Of a stretch of DNA of 64,000 nt, positions 22,200 through 35,184 are shown one piece after another. Source of the DNA: Berberis thunbergii (taxonomy: Eukaryota > Streptophyta > Magnoliopsida > Ranunculales > Berberidaceae); NCBI GenBank assembly GCA_003290165.1, contig QNQO01008271.1, positions 1 through 64,000 on the forward strand, read 5' to 3'. The first letter of the stretch is position 1; each line of letters starts with the position of its first letter. A model generated the notes under the pieces. That model was not told where the DNA came from and made no database searches. It saw only the letters and a list, made by a program, of their open reading frames with translations. The translations under genes were made by a program, and so were the position numbers.

Positions 22200-22851
22200 A
22201 ACTTAAATGTTTTGAAGACAAGTCATTGCCTGATCTCATTTCCTAGTGGTGGAACCGATTTCAAGTCAAGGGCACGATTGGGTTATATTTTGGAAGAGCG
22301 ATTCTAAATGTCGAGGGATTGAGCGAGGAAATGAGCGAGGGAAATGAGGTGGCGAGGTGTAAGCCACTCATTTTCTTCGAGATGCGTGTGAAAAAGTCAA
22401 CACACGTATTTCAAGTAAAATGAGTGGCTTACACCTCGCCACCTCATTTCCCTCGCTCATTTCCTCGCTCAATCCCTCGACATTTAGAATTTTTCATTTT
22501 GGAACAATCATAAAATGCTAAAAGGAAAGCTTCAGGAATGGAACAAGCATGTGTTTGGTCGAGGGGATAGACAATTGGAAACATGCAGACATCAAATCAG
22601 TAATCTCTTGGAGATTGAAGAAGAAAGAGTCTTATCTGAGTTATCTCCATCAAAGCTTGAGGCGGAAAATAACTTAAATAGAGTGTTTTCGAGCTTGTTG
22701 AAAAAATAAGAGATCTCTTGGAGAAGGAAGGCATAGATTAAATGGGTCCAAAGGTTATTTTTGTACCAAATGCTACCATTAATATGGAAACTATAGACAT
22801 CTATCCAATATGGTTTCCAGCCTTAAAATTGGATCGAAAGTCATACACAAT
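22200..22851 (+). mobile_element. LINE, 5' piece (broken by M4)
   Basis: Around MITE M4 the plus strand encodes MLKGKLQEWNKHVFGRGDRQ and LSELSPSKLEAENNLNR, the linker between endonuclease and reverse transcriptase of plant L1-type LINEs. Coding similarity seems to begin just upstream of M4 (FQVKGTIGY in conceptual frame). The LINE resumes at 38132 beyond the LTR element; the 5-bp word TCAGA at 22852-22856 is repeated there. The left limit near 22200 is approximate. Confidence 0.7.
22296..22495. mobile_element. Mutator-type fold-back MITE, copy M4
   Basis: Arms GAGCGATTCTAAATGTCGAG and the inverse of CTCGACATTTAGAATTTTTC. The 9-bp target duplication ATTTTGGAA is perfect (22287-22295, 22496-22504). 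It sits inside the LINE. The arm sequence GAGGTGGCGAGGTGTAAGCC pairs with its inverse across a short loop. Confidence 0.94.
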
Positions 22852-22856
22852 TCAGA

Positions 22857-25508
22857 TGTAACACCCGTACTTTTCATTGACCTTAATAATATTTTTGTAT
22901 ATATTATTTCAATTTATTATTTTTAATTTTTTGTTAAAATAATATAGGTATATGTAAGTAGTAGCCTCGTGTGTATGCATGTCAGGTGTTTTGCTTTGTT
23001 TTATGTGAAATTTTTATGAGTATAAAATCTGAGAAATTTTTCATCTGAAAATATATTTTAAAATCTCATTTCATTTGACGTGTCATTTTTAATATTCGCA
23101 TGATTATCTTACACGAAATTCTTTTAAAGTGTGTATATTGTAATGCCCACCAAATCACTTGTCAATATAATATTAATATTTTAATCATTAATAATATTTA
23201 TTTAATGGTAATATTTATTAATTGGTAGTATTTACAAATATGTAAGTACTTTATGATATAAATTTTGGGACCTAGGTTTAGATTGGTGGTGGGTAAAACA
23301 TGAGTGGTGGGTGTGTTTAGATAAAGCTAGTAAATCCCTAATTGAAAACATTTTAAAATAAAACCCTAGCCTCCTCTTCTCTTTGGGTACACACACAAAA
23401 GAAAATAAAAACCTACGTAGAAGAGAATGAGGCGAAGAGAAAAAGTTTGCTTCAACCTTTTGATTTTCGACAAAATAGTGAGTTAAACTCTATCGAATTA
23501 TTCAATCTTTGATATTTATTAAAAATAATTTTTTTTATTATGTATGTTGTTAGTATTTTGGATATACAAAGGTGAGTCTTCTTTGTTCTCTTATATTTTT
23601 TTGATTAATCAATTGATTAAGGTTAGGTTTTAATACAAATATAAATCCTAAATATGAAAATTTTATTGTATTTTTGTAAGAATTAGATGAGTTGAAAGAA
23701 AAAACCTAAAACTAAGTTTTTACTTAAATCCCGTAATAAAGACAACTTTGCTCAGTCTTAGTAGTTTCAGTGGATCAAGATAGTTTAGAGCTCAGAATAC
23801 TTTCAAATTAAATCCGTAGATTCATAACACAAATATGAAAAACATACCGTTGGTTTGAAGTTCAGCCAACGGTTAGATCTCACTCGAGGATGAGAAAATA
23901 TCACTGATCTAATTTTAGAAACCCTTGTATATAACAAAATTTTAGTAGTAGAAGTTAGTGAATGATTTTCCCATCTCTTATATTAATTATGTGAATTTAA
24001 TAATGTTTGATTTATGGGTTACATCTAAAATTTGTGAGTTCTACTTGACAATGCCTTGCATGATAAATTCCCATGGTAGGTGTGACATTAGATTTTCTTA
24101 GCAGATTATGTCTATGGAGCTGTAACAACTACCTTTCCAATGAATATCTTTAGAGCAATCATACAGTCATTTGTTTGTGGGTTGTTTTTTACTGATGTAA
24201 TTGGTACTTGATGGAAGCACTACAATATATTTGCCTAAATAAACATTGTTTTGAACAAAAAAAATTGCATTTAGGGATTATATAGTTCATCATGTTAGCG
24301 TTAGGGTTCTGGTTATAACAACCCATTGCATTACCTGTTTTTGACTTGAAAGGAACTTGCTATAAAAAAAAGGTTAAACTTAGCTCACGATATCTCTCCA
24401 TCTAGTTTATATACTAGAAGCATTGATTGCACACGTCTCACCTTACAACAATTCATACATGAGCTTGTTAGCTATATGAAAGTGGTTGGAAGGTGTAGTG
24501 TATTCTAAAAAGGCAACGATGTATTATCAGTAAGGCATCACAGTATTACCTTTTGGGTTTGAGCACATCTTATATAGAAGTTGATCAAATACTTATCATT
24601 TTGATAATGTTTCATGTACATTGTTCTTATATGACCTTATATGGGTGGTGATTTTTTTCATACAATACGAGCATATATATAATATGAGCGTATCTTATAT
24701 AGAAGTTGATCAAGTACTTATCATTTTGATAATGCTTTCATGTACATTGTTATGCTCATGGTGTCAGGGTCAGTCATAACTAAGGATCATGTTTGATCTA
24801 ATGGGGCTAATTAGCATGCTAGGTGGTTTTGGCTACTAGGTTCATTTTGCTTGTGCTAGAGTTTCACCATGTAAATAAACTTGGGTATTAGTAGTGTTAT
24901 GTAAGTTAGTATTTGTAATTTTACGTTATGACTTGAAATACGTGGTTAGTATGTGATCATATGATAAACTTGGATTTGATTGATATGCAAATTGTCTTGC
25001 TAAGGAGTATCCTTATATGGAATGGGTCTGATCCCTGCTTTCTGTTATGAAAAAAAAAATATTTATAAAAATGTTATTTGCTTCCCCAAAAGAAAGAGTG
25101 AATATTTATGGTCGATGTGTTTATGGTTGAAAAAGTGTCATCGTAAAAGAGTTTTGAGGATTAATTAATTTTTTATGATATTTTCCACAACTCCGAAAAA
25201 AAATGTGAAGAAAATAAATAATTTTTTGTATACTGACTTGCTTGTATACGTGTGGTATAATTTTGGGTATGCAGACTTGTTTGCATATCGGTACGCCGTT
25301 CCATGTGAGTTCGATAGTACGTGTAGTATTTAGGAAATGCTTGCTATAGATCGAACTTCGGGTGAGACGACATGTTCCTCGATGTGGCACCCCACTTGGA
25401 GCATGTACATTTCGAGTGGGTTTGAAGGCAAACGAGGCACACTTGGGTAACAGATGATACTACGTGGATTTTAGGATTTTTGTTTTCTTCGAAAATCGGG
25501 GCGTGACA
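22857..25508 (+). mobile_element. 5' LTR of a large-LTR Ty3/Gypsy-type element
   Basis: It starts TGTAACACCCG and ends GGGGCGTGACA, the usual ends of Del/Tekay-like chromovirus LTRs. At 25510 the primer-binding site TTTGGTATCAGAGC follows. It is collinear with the second LTR at 26096-38126 but lacks about 750 bp that the latter has at about 37319-38066, joined here near 25450. The 5-bp target duplication is TCAGA (22852-22856 and 38127-38131). No protein-coding gene is seen in it. Confidence 0.9.
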
Positions 25509-26095
25509 GTTTGGTATCAGAGCATTTGGTTAGCCTGAGCTAGGGTAGAGTCTTGGTGATCATCGGAATGTGGATATGAGTGAGTAAGAGTGTAAATGTC
25601 TAGAAATAAAATGAAAAGGTGAACTTTTAACTTTTAGTATTGTTTCTTTTTCTTCGTGAATCTCGTGATGAGATTCCTTTGACCTATGTATTCAGGGCTA
25701 ATCATAACTTATTTTAATGTCAGTAGTAGGTTCCGTGTAGTTTTCTCGTAACGGTTTGTTATTATGAGCTTTTAGTTTCCTCGGGACGAGATTCCTTTTG
25801 AGTTGTATATATTATAGCACCCCGTATTTTTAATAGTTATTAAATTCTATAATATATCTTTGTGTGATTATCTTTATGAAGTTATTGACATATGTTTGAG
25901 CTATTTGTTTGTCCATGTGATGTATGGTTTGTTTTTTAGGAGGATTAACAGAAAATATATTATTGAATGATTTATTATTTGGACTCTAGTGTCGTTTTAT
26001 TCGATAAGTTGTTGGATTATTATAGAATTAATATTAATTTCCTATTTACCCTCTATGTCGAATCTCGAGACGAGATTCTTTTGAGGTGTATATAT
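25509..26095 (+). mobile_element. Internal region of the large-LTR element
   Basis: Only 587 bp separate the two LTRs. It opens with the tRNA-Met primer-binding site and ends in a block CTCGAGACGAGATTCTTTTGAG before the next TGTAACACCC, like the 3' end of Del/Tekay internal regions. That block is repeated in imperfect form near 25665, 25780 and 26345. No gag or pol frame remains, so the element depended on a helper. Confidence 0.85.
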
Positions 26096-28086
26096 TGTAA
26101 CACCCGTACATTTCATTGACCTTAATAATATGTTTGTATATACTGTTCCAATTTACTATTTTTAATTTCTTATTAAAATAATATAGGTATATGAATGTAG
26201 TAGCCTCGTGTGTATGCATGTCTGGTGTTTTGCTTTGTTTGATGTGAAATTTTTATATGAGTATAAAATCCGAGAAAATTTTCATCTGAAAATATATTTT
26301 AAAATCTCATTTCGTTTGCCGTGTCATTTCTAGTATTCATATGACTCTCTTATCTTCCTAATCTCGGGACAAGATTCTTTTAAGGTGTGTATATTGTAAT
26401 ACTCGCCAAATCACTAGCCAATATAATATTACTATTTTAATTATTAATAATATTTATTTATTGGTAATATTTATTAATTGGTAGTATTCACAAATATGTA
26501 AGTACTTTATGATATGAATTTTGGGACCTAGGTTTAGATTGGTGGTGGGTAAAAGATGAGTGGTGGGTATGTTTAGCTAAAGTTAGTAAATCCCTAATTG
26601 AAAACCTTTTAAAAGAAAACCCTAGCCACCTCTTCTCTTTGGATGCACACACAAAAGAAAATAAAAACCTACGTAGAAGAAAAGGAGGCGAAGAGAAAAA
26701 ATTTGCTTCAACTTTGTGATTTTCAACAAAATAGTGAGTTAAACTCTATCGAATTATTCAATCTTTGATATTGATTATTATTTGATTTTTTTTATTATGT
26801 ATGTTGTTAGTATTTTGGATATATAAAGGTGGGTTTTCTTTGTTCTATTTTATTTTTTTGATTAATCAATTGATTAAGGTTAGGGTTTAATACAAATATA
26901 AATCCTAAATATGAAATTTTTATTGTATTTTCGTAAGAATTAGATGAGTTGAAAGAGAAAACCTAAAACTAGGTTTTTACTTAAACCCCGTAATAAAGAC
27001 AGCTTTGCGCATCTTAGTATTTTCAGTGGATCGAGACCTTCTAGAGGTCAGAATACATTCTAATTAAATATGTAGATTTATAACATAAGTATGAAAAACA
27101 TAATGTTGGATTGGAGTTCATCCAACGGTTAAATCTCACTCGAGATAGAGAAAAATGTCACTGATCCAATTTTAGAAACCCTTGTATAACAAAATTTTAG
27201 TAGTAGAAGTTAGTGAGTGATTCTCCCATCTTTTATATTAATTATGTGAATTTAATAATGTTTGATTTATGAGTTACATCTAAAATTTGTAATTTCTACT
27301 CGACAATGCCTTGCATGATAAATTCCCACGGTAGGTGTGACATTAGATTTTCTTAGTAGATCATGTCTATGGAGCTGTAACAACTACCTTTCCAATGAAT
27401 ATCTTTAGAACAATTATATAATCATTTGTTTGTGTTTGTGGATTGTTTTTTTGCTGATGTAATTGGTACTTGATGGAAGCACTACAATATCTTTGCCTAA
27501 ATAAACATTGCTTTGAACAAAAAAATTGCATTTGGGGATTATATAGTTCATCATGCCAGTGTTAGGGTCCTGGTTATAACGACCCATTGCATTACCTTTT
27601 TTTGACTTGAAATAAACTTGCTATAAAAAAAAAGGGTTAAACTTAGCTCAGGGTATCTCTCCATCTAGTTCATATACTAGCAACATTGATTGCACACTTT
27701 TCACCTTACAACAATTCATACATGAGCTTGTTAGCTATATGAAAGTGGTTGGAAGGTGTAGTATATTCTAATAAGGCAACGATGTATTATCAGTAAGGCA
27801 TCACAATATTTCCTTTTGGGTCTGAGCACATCTTACATAGAAGTTGATCAAGTACTTATCATTTTGATAATGTTTTCATGTACATTGTTCTTATATGACC
27901 TTATATGAATGGTGATTTTTTTCGTACAGTACGAGCATATCTTATATAATATGAGCGTATCTTATATAGAAGTTGATCAAGTACTTATCATTTTGATAAT
28001 GCTTTCATGTACATTGTTATGCTCATGATGTCAGGGCCAGTCATAACTAGGGATCATGTTTTGATCTAATGGGGCTAATTAGCATG

Positions 28087-28555
28087 CGCTACACCAAAAA
28101 TAACCATTAGCAACGGTTTGAAACCGTGGGGATAACCCATTGTCACGGCTTAGAGCCGTGGGCAGTGAGGCCTCGCGAAATTCATTTTAACGGCTATAAA
28201 CCGTTGCTAAACATTTTAGCAACGGTTTTTTGCTCGAGGAGGCGTGATAATTTTCTGCATGTAGCCACAGTTATAAGCCGTTGCTAAAATAGTAGCCACG
28301 GTTTTAAACCGTTGCAACATAGCCACGATTTTAAACCGTTGCAACATAGCCACGGTTATTAGTCGTTGCAATATGGCCACGGTTTAAAACAGTGGCTACT
28401 ATGATGGCCACGGTCATAAGCCGTAGCAATGATGTTGACCAAGCTGTTGCAAGCGTGCCGCCCACGGTTTTAAGCCGTGGCAATCATGATGGCCACGGTT
28501 ATAAGCCGTGGCAATGATGATGAGCACAGTTTAATTAAGTGGTTGCGCAAGCGTA
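28087..28555. repeat. Left subterminal repeat array of the CACTA element
   Basis: About a dozen variants of AGCCACGGTT(T)TAA(A/G)CCGT(T/G)GC in both orientations, many self-complementary. In CACTA elements such arrays are binding sites for the TNPA-type protein. Confidence 0.85.
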
Positions 28556-28586
28556 TGTTGTTCTGCAGGATTATATTGAATCACCT

Positions 28587-28937
28587 GTTGCAGTTCTTCT
28601 AACAAGGATCAATGCATAATTGAGACTGACCTGACAGGAATTAGCAATGTAGATCAAAGAATGTTCAAGAAATAATGCTGAATTGCCACTAGATCAAGTA
28701 GAATTGATAGAAGAAATAAGAACAGATTGCATGTATTGATAGAAATTGTAAACAATTTGAGATGTTCATCAATCTCCCTATGAGCAGAGCTCAATGTACA
28801 AAGTGTTTACAAAATGAATGAATGCATGTTTCTCATATTACTTTATAGACATTGTTAACACAACACTACAATGTATCTAACAGACTTTGTATATAGCACC
28901 TAACAGACTTTGTAACACCTAACAGAGCACCTAACAG
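28587..28937 (-). mobile_element. Possible solo LTR of a Copia-type element
   Basis: On the minus strand the block begins TGTTAGGTGCTC, includes a repeated CTGTTAGGTG word and a TATAAAGTAATATGAG promoter-like part, and ends GAAGAACTGCAACA. That is the look of a short Copia LTR with TG...CA ends. No target duplication or internal region was found, so this is tentative. Confidence 0.4.
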
Positions 28938-29099
28938 CTCCTCGCACCTGCAGCTCCAGCCCACACTCGCACTGCCAATTGGGAGCTTAGCTCTACCTGT
29001 TTGTGCTGCTTCTAGAAGCATCTCTTCCTAAGTCATTCTCTTCTCCTCGCCTTCTTTCTTTCTTTCTTTTTATTGGATGAGTAATTAAAAAAAAAACTG

Positions 29100-30218
29100 T
29101 GGTAAAAAAACATTTGGAAGATGTATCTCATCAATGTAAGACAGTGCCATCTCTAACATAAATAGGTAGTCTCTATTGTTCCCACATGGACCAGAAGCAA
29201 TGGCAATTTGTCTGAAAAGATCACGGCGAATTAGATGCTGAAAACCCGAGATCAGAATAAACAATCTAAGACATATACTAATTCCTAACTTACCTAGCCA
29301 TTTCGTCCAATGGAGCAGGCCCTAAATAGTACTTGTTTGATACCTTGTCCGGAGTGGATGTGAATACCATCACTCCTGTTACATCAGGTTCTAGGGCATC
29401 TTCATCCTGAATTTAGGAAAATCAGCTCCGAACAAGTACTTCATAAATCGATCAAAGAGTGAATTTGCAACTACATACAAACTAAAGACATTGCTCACCT
29501 TGTAAAAGTTCACAACAGGCTAAGGAGGTATTTCAGTGGGGTGCTGCTAAGGTGTTTATGAAGATAAATACCTCCATAGCTAATCTTTTTTTTTTAGGCC
29601 CTCCAGTGACACTAAATGCAGCACCCCACTGAAATAATAAAGATTATAGGCAAAGCCAATAGTAGTAAACAAGTAGATGCCTTCAATCTGCAGTTATTTT
29701 GTCATACTGTGATAGTGCTTAATACTTTGACATCAAATGAGATCATTTTGGGGGAAACTAGTTCTTTCCAAAACTTCCCAACAAATAGGTTGAAAAAAAT
29801 CAACAGGTTAGGTCATTGGTTTCCCTCAAATAATGTCAACATTTCAAATTAAGTAGATGTCAAGACTCATGAACACATTCAAAAGTTCAAATTCACTTAC
29901 GCAAATTGACCTTTTGCTGGCCTCCAAAGTACAAGTTCTGGCTGGATGTTCAGGGGTACCTCTATGATCAATGCAAGCTGAAACATGTATAAATTGGAAA
30001 AAAAATGTAACCAATAACTCTCTTCAAAAAAATCCCCAAGAGTATATCTGATTTTATGATATGAAATGAAAAACATTAATTGACAACTTGAAATCATGTA
30101 TCAACTTACCAAGATCAGAAACACGTTTGTAATCCTTAATGTAGCCTATGATTTTCTCATCGAAATCAAATCCTGGGTTCCACACCAATGAACCATAGCC
30201 AAAAACCCACAAAACCAT
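29100..30218 (-). pseudogene. Captured gamma-glutamylcyclotransferase (GGCT, ChaC family) gene fragment
   Basis: Five exons on the minus strand: 30110-30218 ([20 protein letters not shown], the substrate-binding GYGSL motif), 29901-29977 ([16 protein letters not shown]), an exon end at 29499 (VVNFYK), 29294-29406 ([20 protein letters not shown] then [17 protein letters not shown]), and 29211 down to about 29108 ([20 protein letters not shown]). GGCT enzymes degrade glutathione or gamma-glutamyl peptides in the cytosol. The expected exon between 29901 and 29521 (WGAAYC.. and the catalytic-Glu region) is not visible; a small inverted-repeat insert sits there. The rest is nearly collinear with plant GGCT2 proteins. 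It cannot give an active enzyme as it stands. Confidence 0.85.
29529..29635. mobile_element. Small inverted-repeat insert in the GGCT fragment
   Basis: TATTTCAGTGGGGTGCTGC at 29529-29547 is perfectly inverted at 29617-29635 around a core of about 70 bp. It resembles a tiny MITE placed next to the third GGCT exon, where a catalytic exon would be expected. No clear target duplication was found. Confidence 0.55.
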
Positions 30219-31441
30219 GATGTTTATCTGCCTGCTGAGATGTAAAAGCTCCAGTTAACATTGTATCCAACAATTCTAATAAAATCACAAACTCCAAAAC
30301 TCAACAAAAGCAGGAAGATGAGAGTATCCTCACAAAGAATCCTTTTGGCAAATTTTGCTTTTATTTTCATACATAAGATATATACTATAGGATGGTGTAT
30401 TCACTATAAAATAAAACTTACTAAACATAATCATCATCATTAATGAAAGAATCATGTCCCACAAGTGTATCTATCTAGGCTCATCTCCTATTAAGAGTTG
30501 GTGGTGAGTCCATGTAACATAGTAGCATATGGTGGTGGTATGTTGTGGTGATGACTTGAATCTGATAGATCAGTAGTCATTCCAACTCTATGACCTTCCA
30601 TGCAATAGTCACTTCTTCTAAACACAAAAAACCATCTACTCTACAAGAAACAAAGTTGAGTGAAAAGATATACACAATTACATGAATGAGTGAAGAAGAA
30701 AACTCAAAACACAAAAACAACATCAATGTTTCCACCCCTAAGTGGGTTTTGTACCTTTATTTTTTTGGTGGGAAACCTAAGAAGAGTATCACCCTCTTTT
30801 AATGAAAAGCCATAAAACCCCACTGATGACAGAGATAAGCAAAGAAGCAAAAGATCATATAGTATTAACTACATACAACATACCACAACAACACCACTTA
30901 TGCAAACTTTTGATCTCTCTTTTAATGAAAAGCCATAAAACCAGCAATAATCAATTGTTATGCAAACTTATCTCTTAGCAATAATCATACTTTTCATCTA
31001 GGAAGCTTTTGACATAATCAATTGTGCTTATAGCAACATTAGAAACAAAGAAGATAAATAAATCCTGGCTTGGAGCTTCCTACATATTTAGAAACACATA
31101 ACATATATTTAAGAATTCCTAAAATAAATCCTCAAAAAACTATATGGTGATCATGGAGAGTTTACAAAAAGATAAATACAAAACCTGTCAGACAAGGATG
31201 GGGTAAGCAACTATTTTTACAGTGGATGTGCTCAAATGCCCTTCCCAACTACTTATAATTCGTTCTATATAGTTGAATCAAACCTTCATGCTCTAGGGAA
31301 AGATTTTTTCAGATGCATGCTTTACTATTTTCAAAGTTTCTATTATATTCTTGTTAAACGAAGCTTGGTAGTGGAACCACTAAACTTGAAAAAAGAAAGG
31401 GATCAGAATGAAATTATGGAGAACTGGAAACTGTAACATAC

Positions 31442-33324
31442 TCATTGTCAACTAGCCAGTGTAACATTCCTGCAGTTATTTCCTTTGTTACTGAGAAAAT
31501 AGAAAATAAGCTATCTGGCTGAACAGGACGAGGATCATATTTTCCAAGCACGCCAGCAACAGTATCTATAATAACCTCTCCATCTTTATACGCACACACC
31601 TAAAAATAGAAAAGAAAAGAAAGACTTAGCCAGATTGAACAATGAGCAATACATAGATCATAGTAGTAAATCTTCAGATATTTCCGAAACAGAAAAATAT
31701 TAGTTCCTTGTCGTGCATACTCTCACAAAGAAAACTGCTTGGTCCTTAAACATTTCATTGTTGCTACGGTTCATATGCAACTTTTCATTTTGTTTTAAGC
31801 ATTTCTGTTTATAATTAATAAAAATTGGTTTAGACTAAATAATCATAATTGTTGTGGATATTTTAGTGAGCATTTCACCAAGATCAACATTTTACATGAA
31901 ATGAGTATTCATGTTCCGGAAAAAAAAAGAGCAATAAAAACATATAAATAAATTATTGGCATACATGCAAGCAAGTTCTACAAATAGTCATTCATTATCA
32001 AAAGAGAATGTCATCTTCACTTCATCTACCTTAAGCATACAAGGAAATACCTATAAATATTATAAAAATGAAAGTGGTGCTATCAATGGTTTTTAAAAAA
32101 AATCGGATGTACTAGTAAACTATTAGGCTACATGTAAAGAACTACATAGTTCCTAGGCTATATTGAAATGCCATAAATTAATTTCAGTTCCCTGCATAAA
32201 AGTTACTGGTTTTTTTTCACATAATATTTGGGATTATTTCCTTCACGCAAAAGAATTCTCCAAAATTGTTTGTCTAATTATGCAGTTGTGAAAAATAGCT
32301 TCACAACAAAATCTGAACCTGGATTCCAAGTATTTTGTCATCCTCCCCTAGCTTAATGAGAAGCTGTCTCAGCTTTGCCTCGACATTAGAGCGAACAGGT
32401 GTTTCGTAGATCCATTGTGGATTTCTAGTTGGCCCCTTCTGAATATTCCTGAAAGATGTGGAAGATATAATAATGCATACATATGACCTAAATCAATAGA
32501 ATGCAATATAAAAGAAAACCAAACCTAGTAGAACAGACTCAACAAATGGCCTCATAAAATCCAAGTATACTATCTGCACATTTAGTGTTGATGATATCCC
32601 TGAAAGGCATAAGTTGATAACTAATCAAAATAAGCAGAGTGGCTCATAAAAAGGTGTGACTCTTTCATGTGTTGATTGCATACCTCTAAGAAGATGCAGA
32701 ACCCGGACAAATATAACAGCGTCACCTGGAAAAGCATCAACCTAGAAAATACAAATGTTGATCAATTGGATGAGATGACACGCCATTTCTAGCATACCTA
32801 TATCATGTCAGGCCAAGGAATGATTTAGATACAATACGAGTATAAGTGAACTTACAGGTTGAACTGTGAAACCTCTTTTTTTGTTTAGTTTCATCTTTTC
32901 TTGGAACGTTTCCATACTCTTTACTCTTTGTTCTGTCAATGATTTCACGTTTTCCTTCACAGAACAAAAGAATCAACACAGATTAAATATTAAATATGAC
33001 ACACTATTCCATACTCACAGATTAAATTTGATTCTTCTGTCAATGTTCATACCCACGTTCATATGTTGATTCTGTGTCATTCTGTGTTGATTAATGAAAA
33101 CTATGTTGATTCTGTGTTGATTAAATATTTAATCAAGTTATAGCCGGTATGACTAAACAGAATGGGTATGAAAATGAAAACTATGCATCCCTTACAAGGG
33201 CTTCATGAGCCGGTGTTGAAGCACGAAAGAATACATTTGTGACCATCATAGCCTGCTCTGGCACATCTAGGCGCAACTTGAGTCCCATCTCTGAAAATGC
33301 AGACAATAGTGCCACATGGTCTCC
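31442..33324 (-). pseudogene. Captured middle part of an ABC1K/beta-lactamase fusion gene
   Basis: Six minus-strand exons with GT-AG borders: 33196-33324 (GDHVALLSAFSEMGLKLRLD), 32856-32954 (VKSLTEQRVKSMETFQEKM), 32684-32741 (VDAFPGDAVIFVRVLHLLR), 32525-32599 (LNVQIVYLDFMRPFVESVLL), 32319-32448 (PQWIYETPVRSNVEAKLRQL) and 31442-31599 (VCAYKDGEVIIDTVAGVLGK, then DPRPVQPDSLFSIFSVTKEI). The order matches the Arabidopsis At5g24810-type protein, in which an ABC1 kinase is followed by a serine beta-lactamase-like domain; the SVTK word is the lactamase S-x-x-K motif. The kinase N-lobe with catalytic core and the rest of the lactamase domain are absent, so only about a third of the gene is here. Confidence 0.85.
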
Positions 33325-34051
33325 CTGAAACAGTGACATCATACAAACTAGTAATGTATATACGTTTCAAGACATGATAGACAAACTAGTAATGTATATA
33401 TGCAGGAGAATACACAAATAGTTTTGATCGGAATTTTTCAGCTGAGCTAAAGGAAAGGTTTTTGGATATACTTAAGGTGCATGCAGAGAGACATAATGGA
33501 GGCAACTCTCATAACAAATCAAACATCAAATTTCTTTTACTCCACCAGGTTTTGATTGTAAAAAGACTATACTATATTTCTGTAAGAAGTAGATGACTTA
33601 ACTTTATTCATTCTAGATGTTTATTCATTCAAGATCTTAAATACCTGGCTACAGATATGGGTCTACATCACAAAAGTTGGTGATTGCAGAATAAATTAGC
33701 AATGGATGAAGAGCTTGGCACCGAGGACATGAAACCTGATGAGAGATGAGGGTTGATTTTGGTCACTTTGAAGCTATGGGTACAGGAACGTTAAGATGCA
33801 AAATAATTGTCACCGCTACTTTCGCTTGTACCTGCAAGTAAAACCTTACATGAGCAATGAACTTTTATCTCACAAAGCACATAGATCAAATGCAATGAAC
33901 TTTCGCTTGGATATACTTCTTTCTCTTTCTTACCACGGTGTCCACCCTGCAAATTTTTAGTGTCCACGTACTTAATGACTCTAGACAAACTCCCCACCAA
34001 CAAGGAATATGATTCAGTTAATGCATCTGCAAAAGCGATGATAAAACAGAC

Positions 34052-34840
34052 CTGTTCTATTTCATCGCCTTCGTCCTCCATCTCTTGAGCAGCTTCCAAC
34101 CTACGTCGCTTCTTTCGTGGTAAGTTTTCTACATCAAAGCAGTGCCTCCACATAATCAACATTTATGTCGTAACAAACATCCAGAAATGAAACAAACTAG
34201 AGGGAAAAATTATGAAACCTCTCGCTTCCGCTTTCTCTTTTCTTTCATTTTGAGATCTTCCGCTTGCTGGGCACTGATCACTTCCTTCCCCATTCTGTTG
34301 TTTCCAGCAGAGGCCTGTAAAAAGAAAAAGCACATCTTCATGATACAAGAACATGAGCACTTAGTAAAACATATTAGAGTTCACAGACTAACACACTATT
34401 CAGTATGGGTGATTCTCAGATTATTATTTGACTCCCCTTGATATCTTAAATACAGGAGCAGCTGTAGCCGTGCACACTAGTGAGGAATAAAAAGAACCAA
34501 AAGATAATTTTGTCTCCACAATATAAACCAACTTGCAAAGTTGGACACAAAGGAATGGGCTAAAAGATTTGCAAGAGACAGAACTTCGAAAATTATTTGT
34601 GTATCAAAGTTTTTACATTATCCCACTAATAAAACAAACCTTTGTTGCCTCCATTTCAGCTTTTTTTAGAGCTCTCTCTTCCCTGCAAACAGATGGAACT
34701 TTTATTTTCAAACAACACCAAAACAAAATTCATAAGTAGAGAAAATGCAGTTATGAGACAATAATAACCTTTCTTCCTCGAGAACAGCAGAAACTTGATC
34801 TTCCATTTGTTCAATTGTCTGACACCATTTGGTTACAAAC
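34052..34840 (-). pseudogene. Captured C-terminal exons of DEAD-box RNA helicase RH28 (Drs1/DDX27 type)
   Basis: Four minus-strand exons: about 34769-34840 (WCQTIEQMEDQVSAVLEEE), 34640-34682 (EERALKKAEMEATK), 34219-34314 (ISAQQAEDLKMKEKRKRKRE) and 34052-34128 (NLPRKKRRRLEAAQEMEDEG). This is the basic, nucleolar C-terminal tail of plant RH28 helicases, used in large-subunit rRNA maturation; the helicase core with its DEAD box is not present. The last join is one base short in an A-run, a likely small frameshift. The extra length of the first exon beyond TKWCQ is uncertain. Confidence 0.8.
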
Positions 34841-34965
34841 AACAGAAACTCTAATTTGAAATATAACAAACAAATATTAGCCAGAGCTCTGTAATAACTC
34901 ACAATCAATCAAAGTAGACAACATAGTTTTTAGTTTGGAAAAGAAAAAATCATCATAATACCTAC

Positions 34966-35184
34966 CAATAAGTCTTCTGGTAGCCTCTCCAACATTGACA
35001 TGTCCGAGCTCCTCCTCGCACGACATGGCTTCTTCAATGGAGTTTTAGAAGGGGAGTAGAGACACAATGGTTCCACTCGCTTCCTTGCCACTGATCCCAT
35101 GCGCCTAACTACGCCATATACTTTTTTTCCTTCATCAATATCAGAATCCATCATCTTATTAGGGCAAGTTATTGACAATGCCAT
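34966..35184 (-). pseudogene. Captured first exon of an F-box gene (SKIP27/At4g05010 type)
   Basis: From ATG at 35182-35184 the frame reads MALSITCPNKMMDSDIDEGK, later KRVEPLCLYSPSKTPLKKPC and SDMSMLERLPEDLL, ending at donor TTG|GTAGG (34964-34965). LERLPEDLL is the start of an F-box, the SKP1-binding motif of SCF ubiquitin ligases; Lys-rich SPSKTPLKK before it is typical of this small plant F-box group. The following exon with the rest of the F-box is missing. As it keeps a start codon and is first in the minus-strand order, it could supply the 5' end and perhaps the promoter of a chimeric transcript. Confidence 0.75.

Noticed and set aside
28087..28555. Regularly spaced palindromic repeats resembling a CRISPR array
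   Set aside because: Nuclear plant DNA, no unique spacers of fixed length; it is the subterminal array of a CACTA element and is mirrored at the other end.
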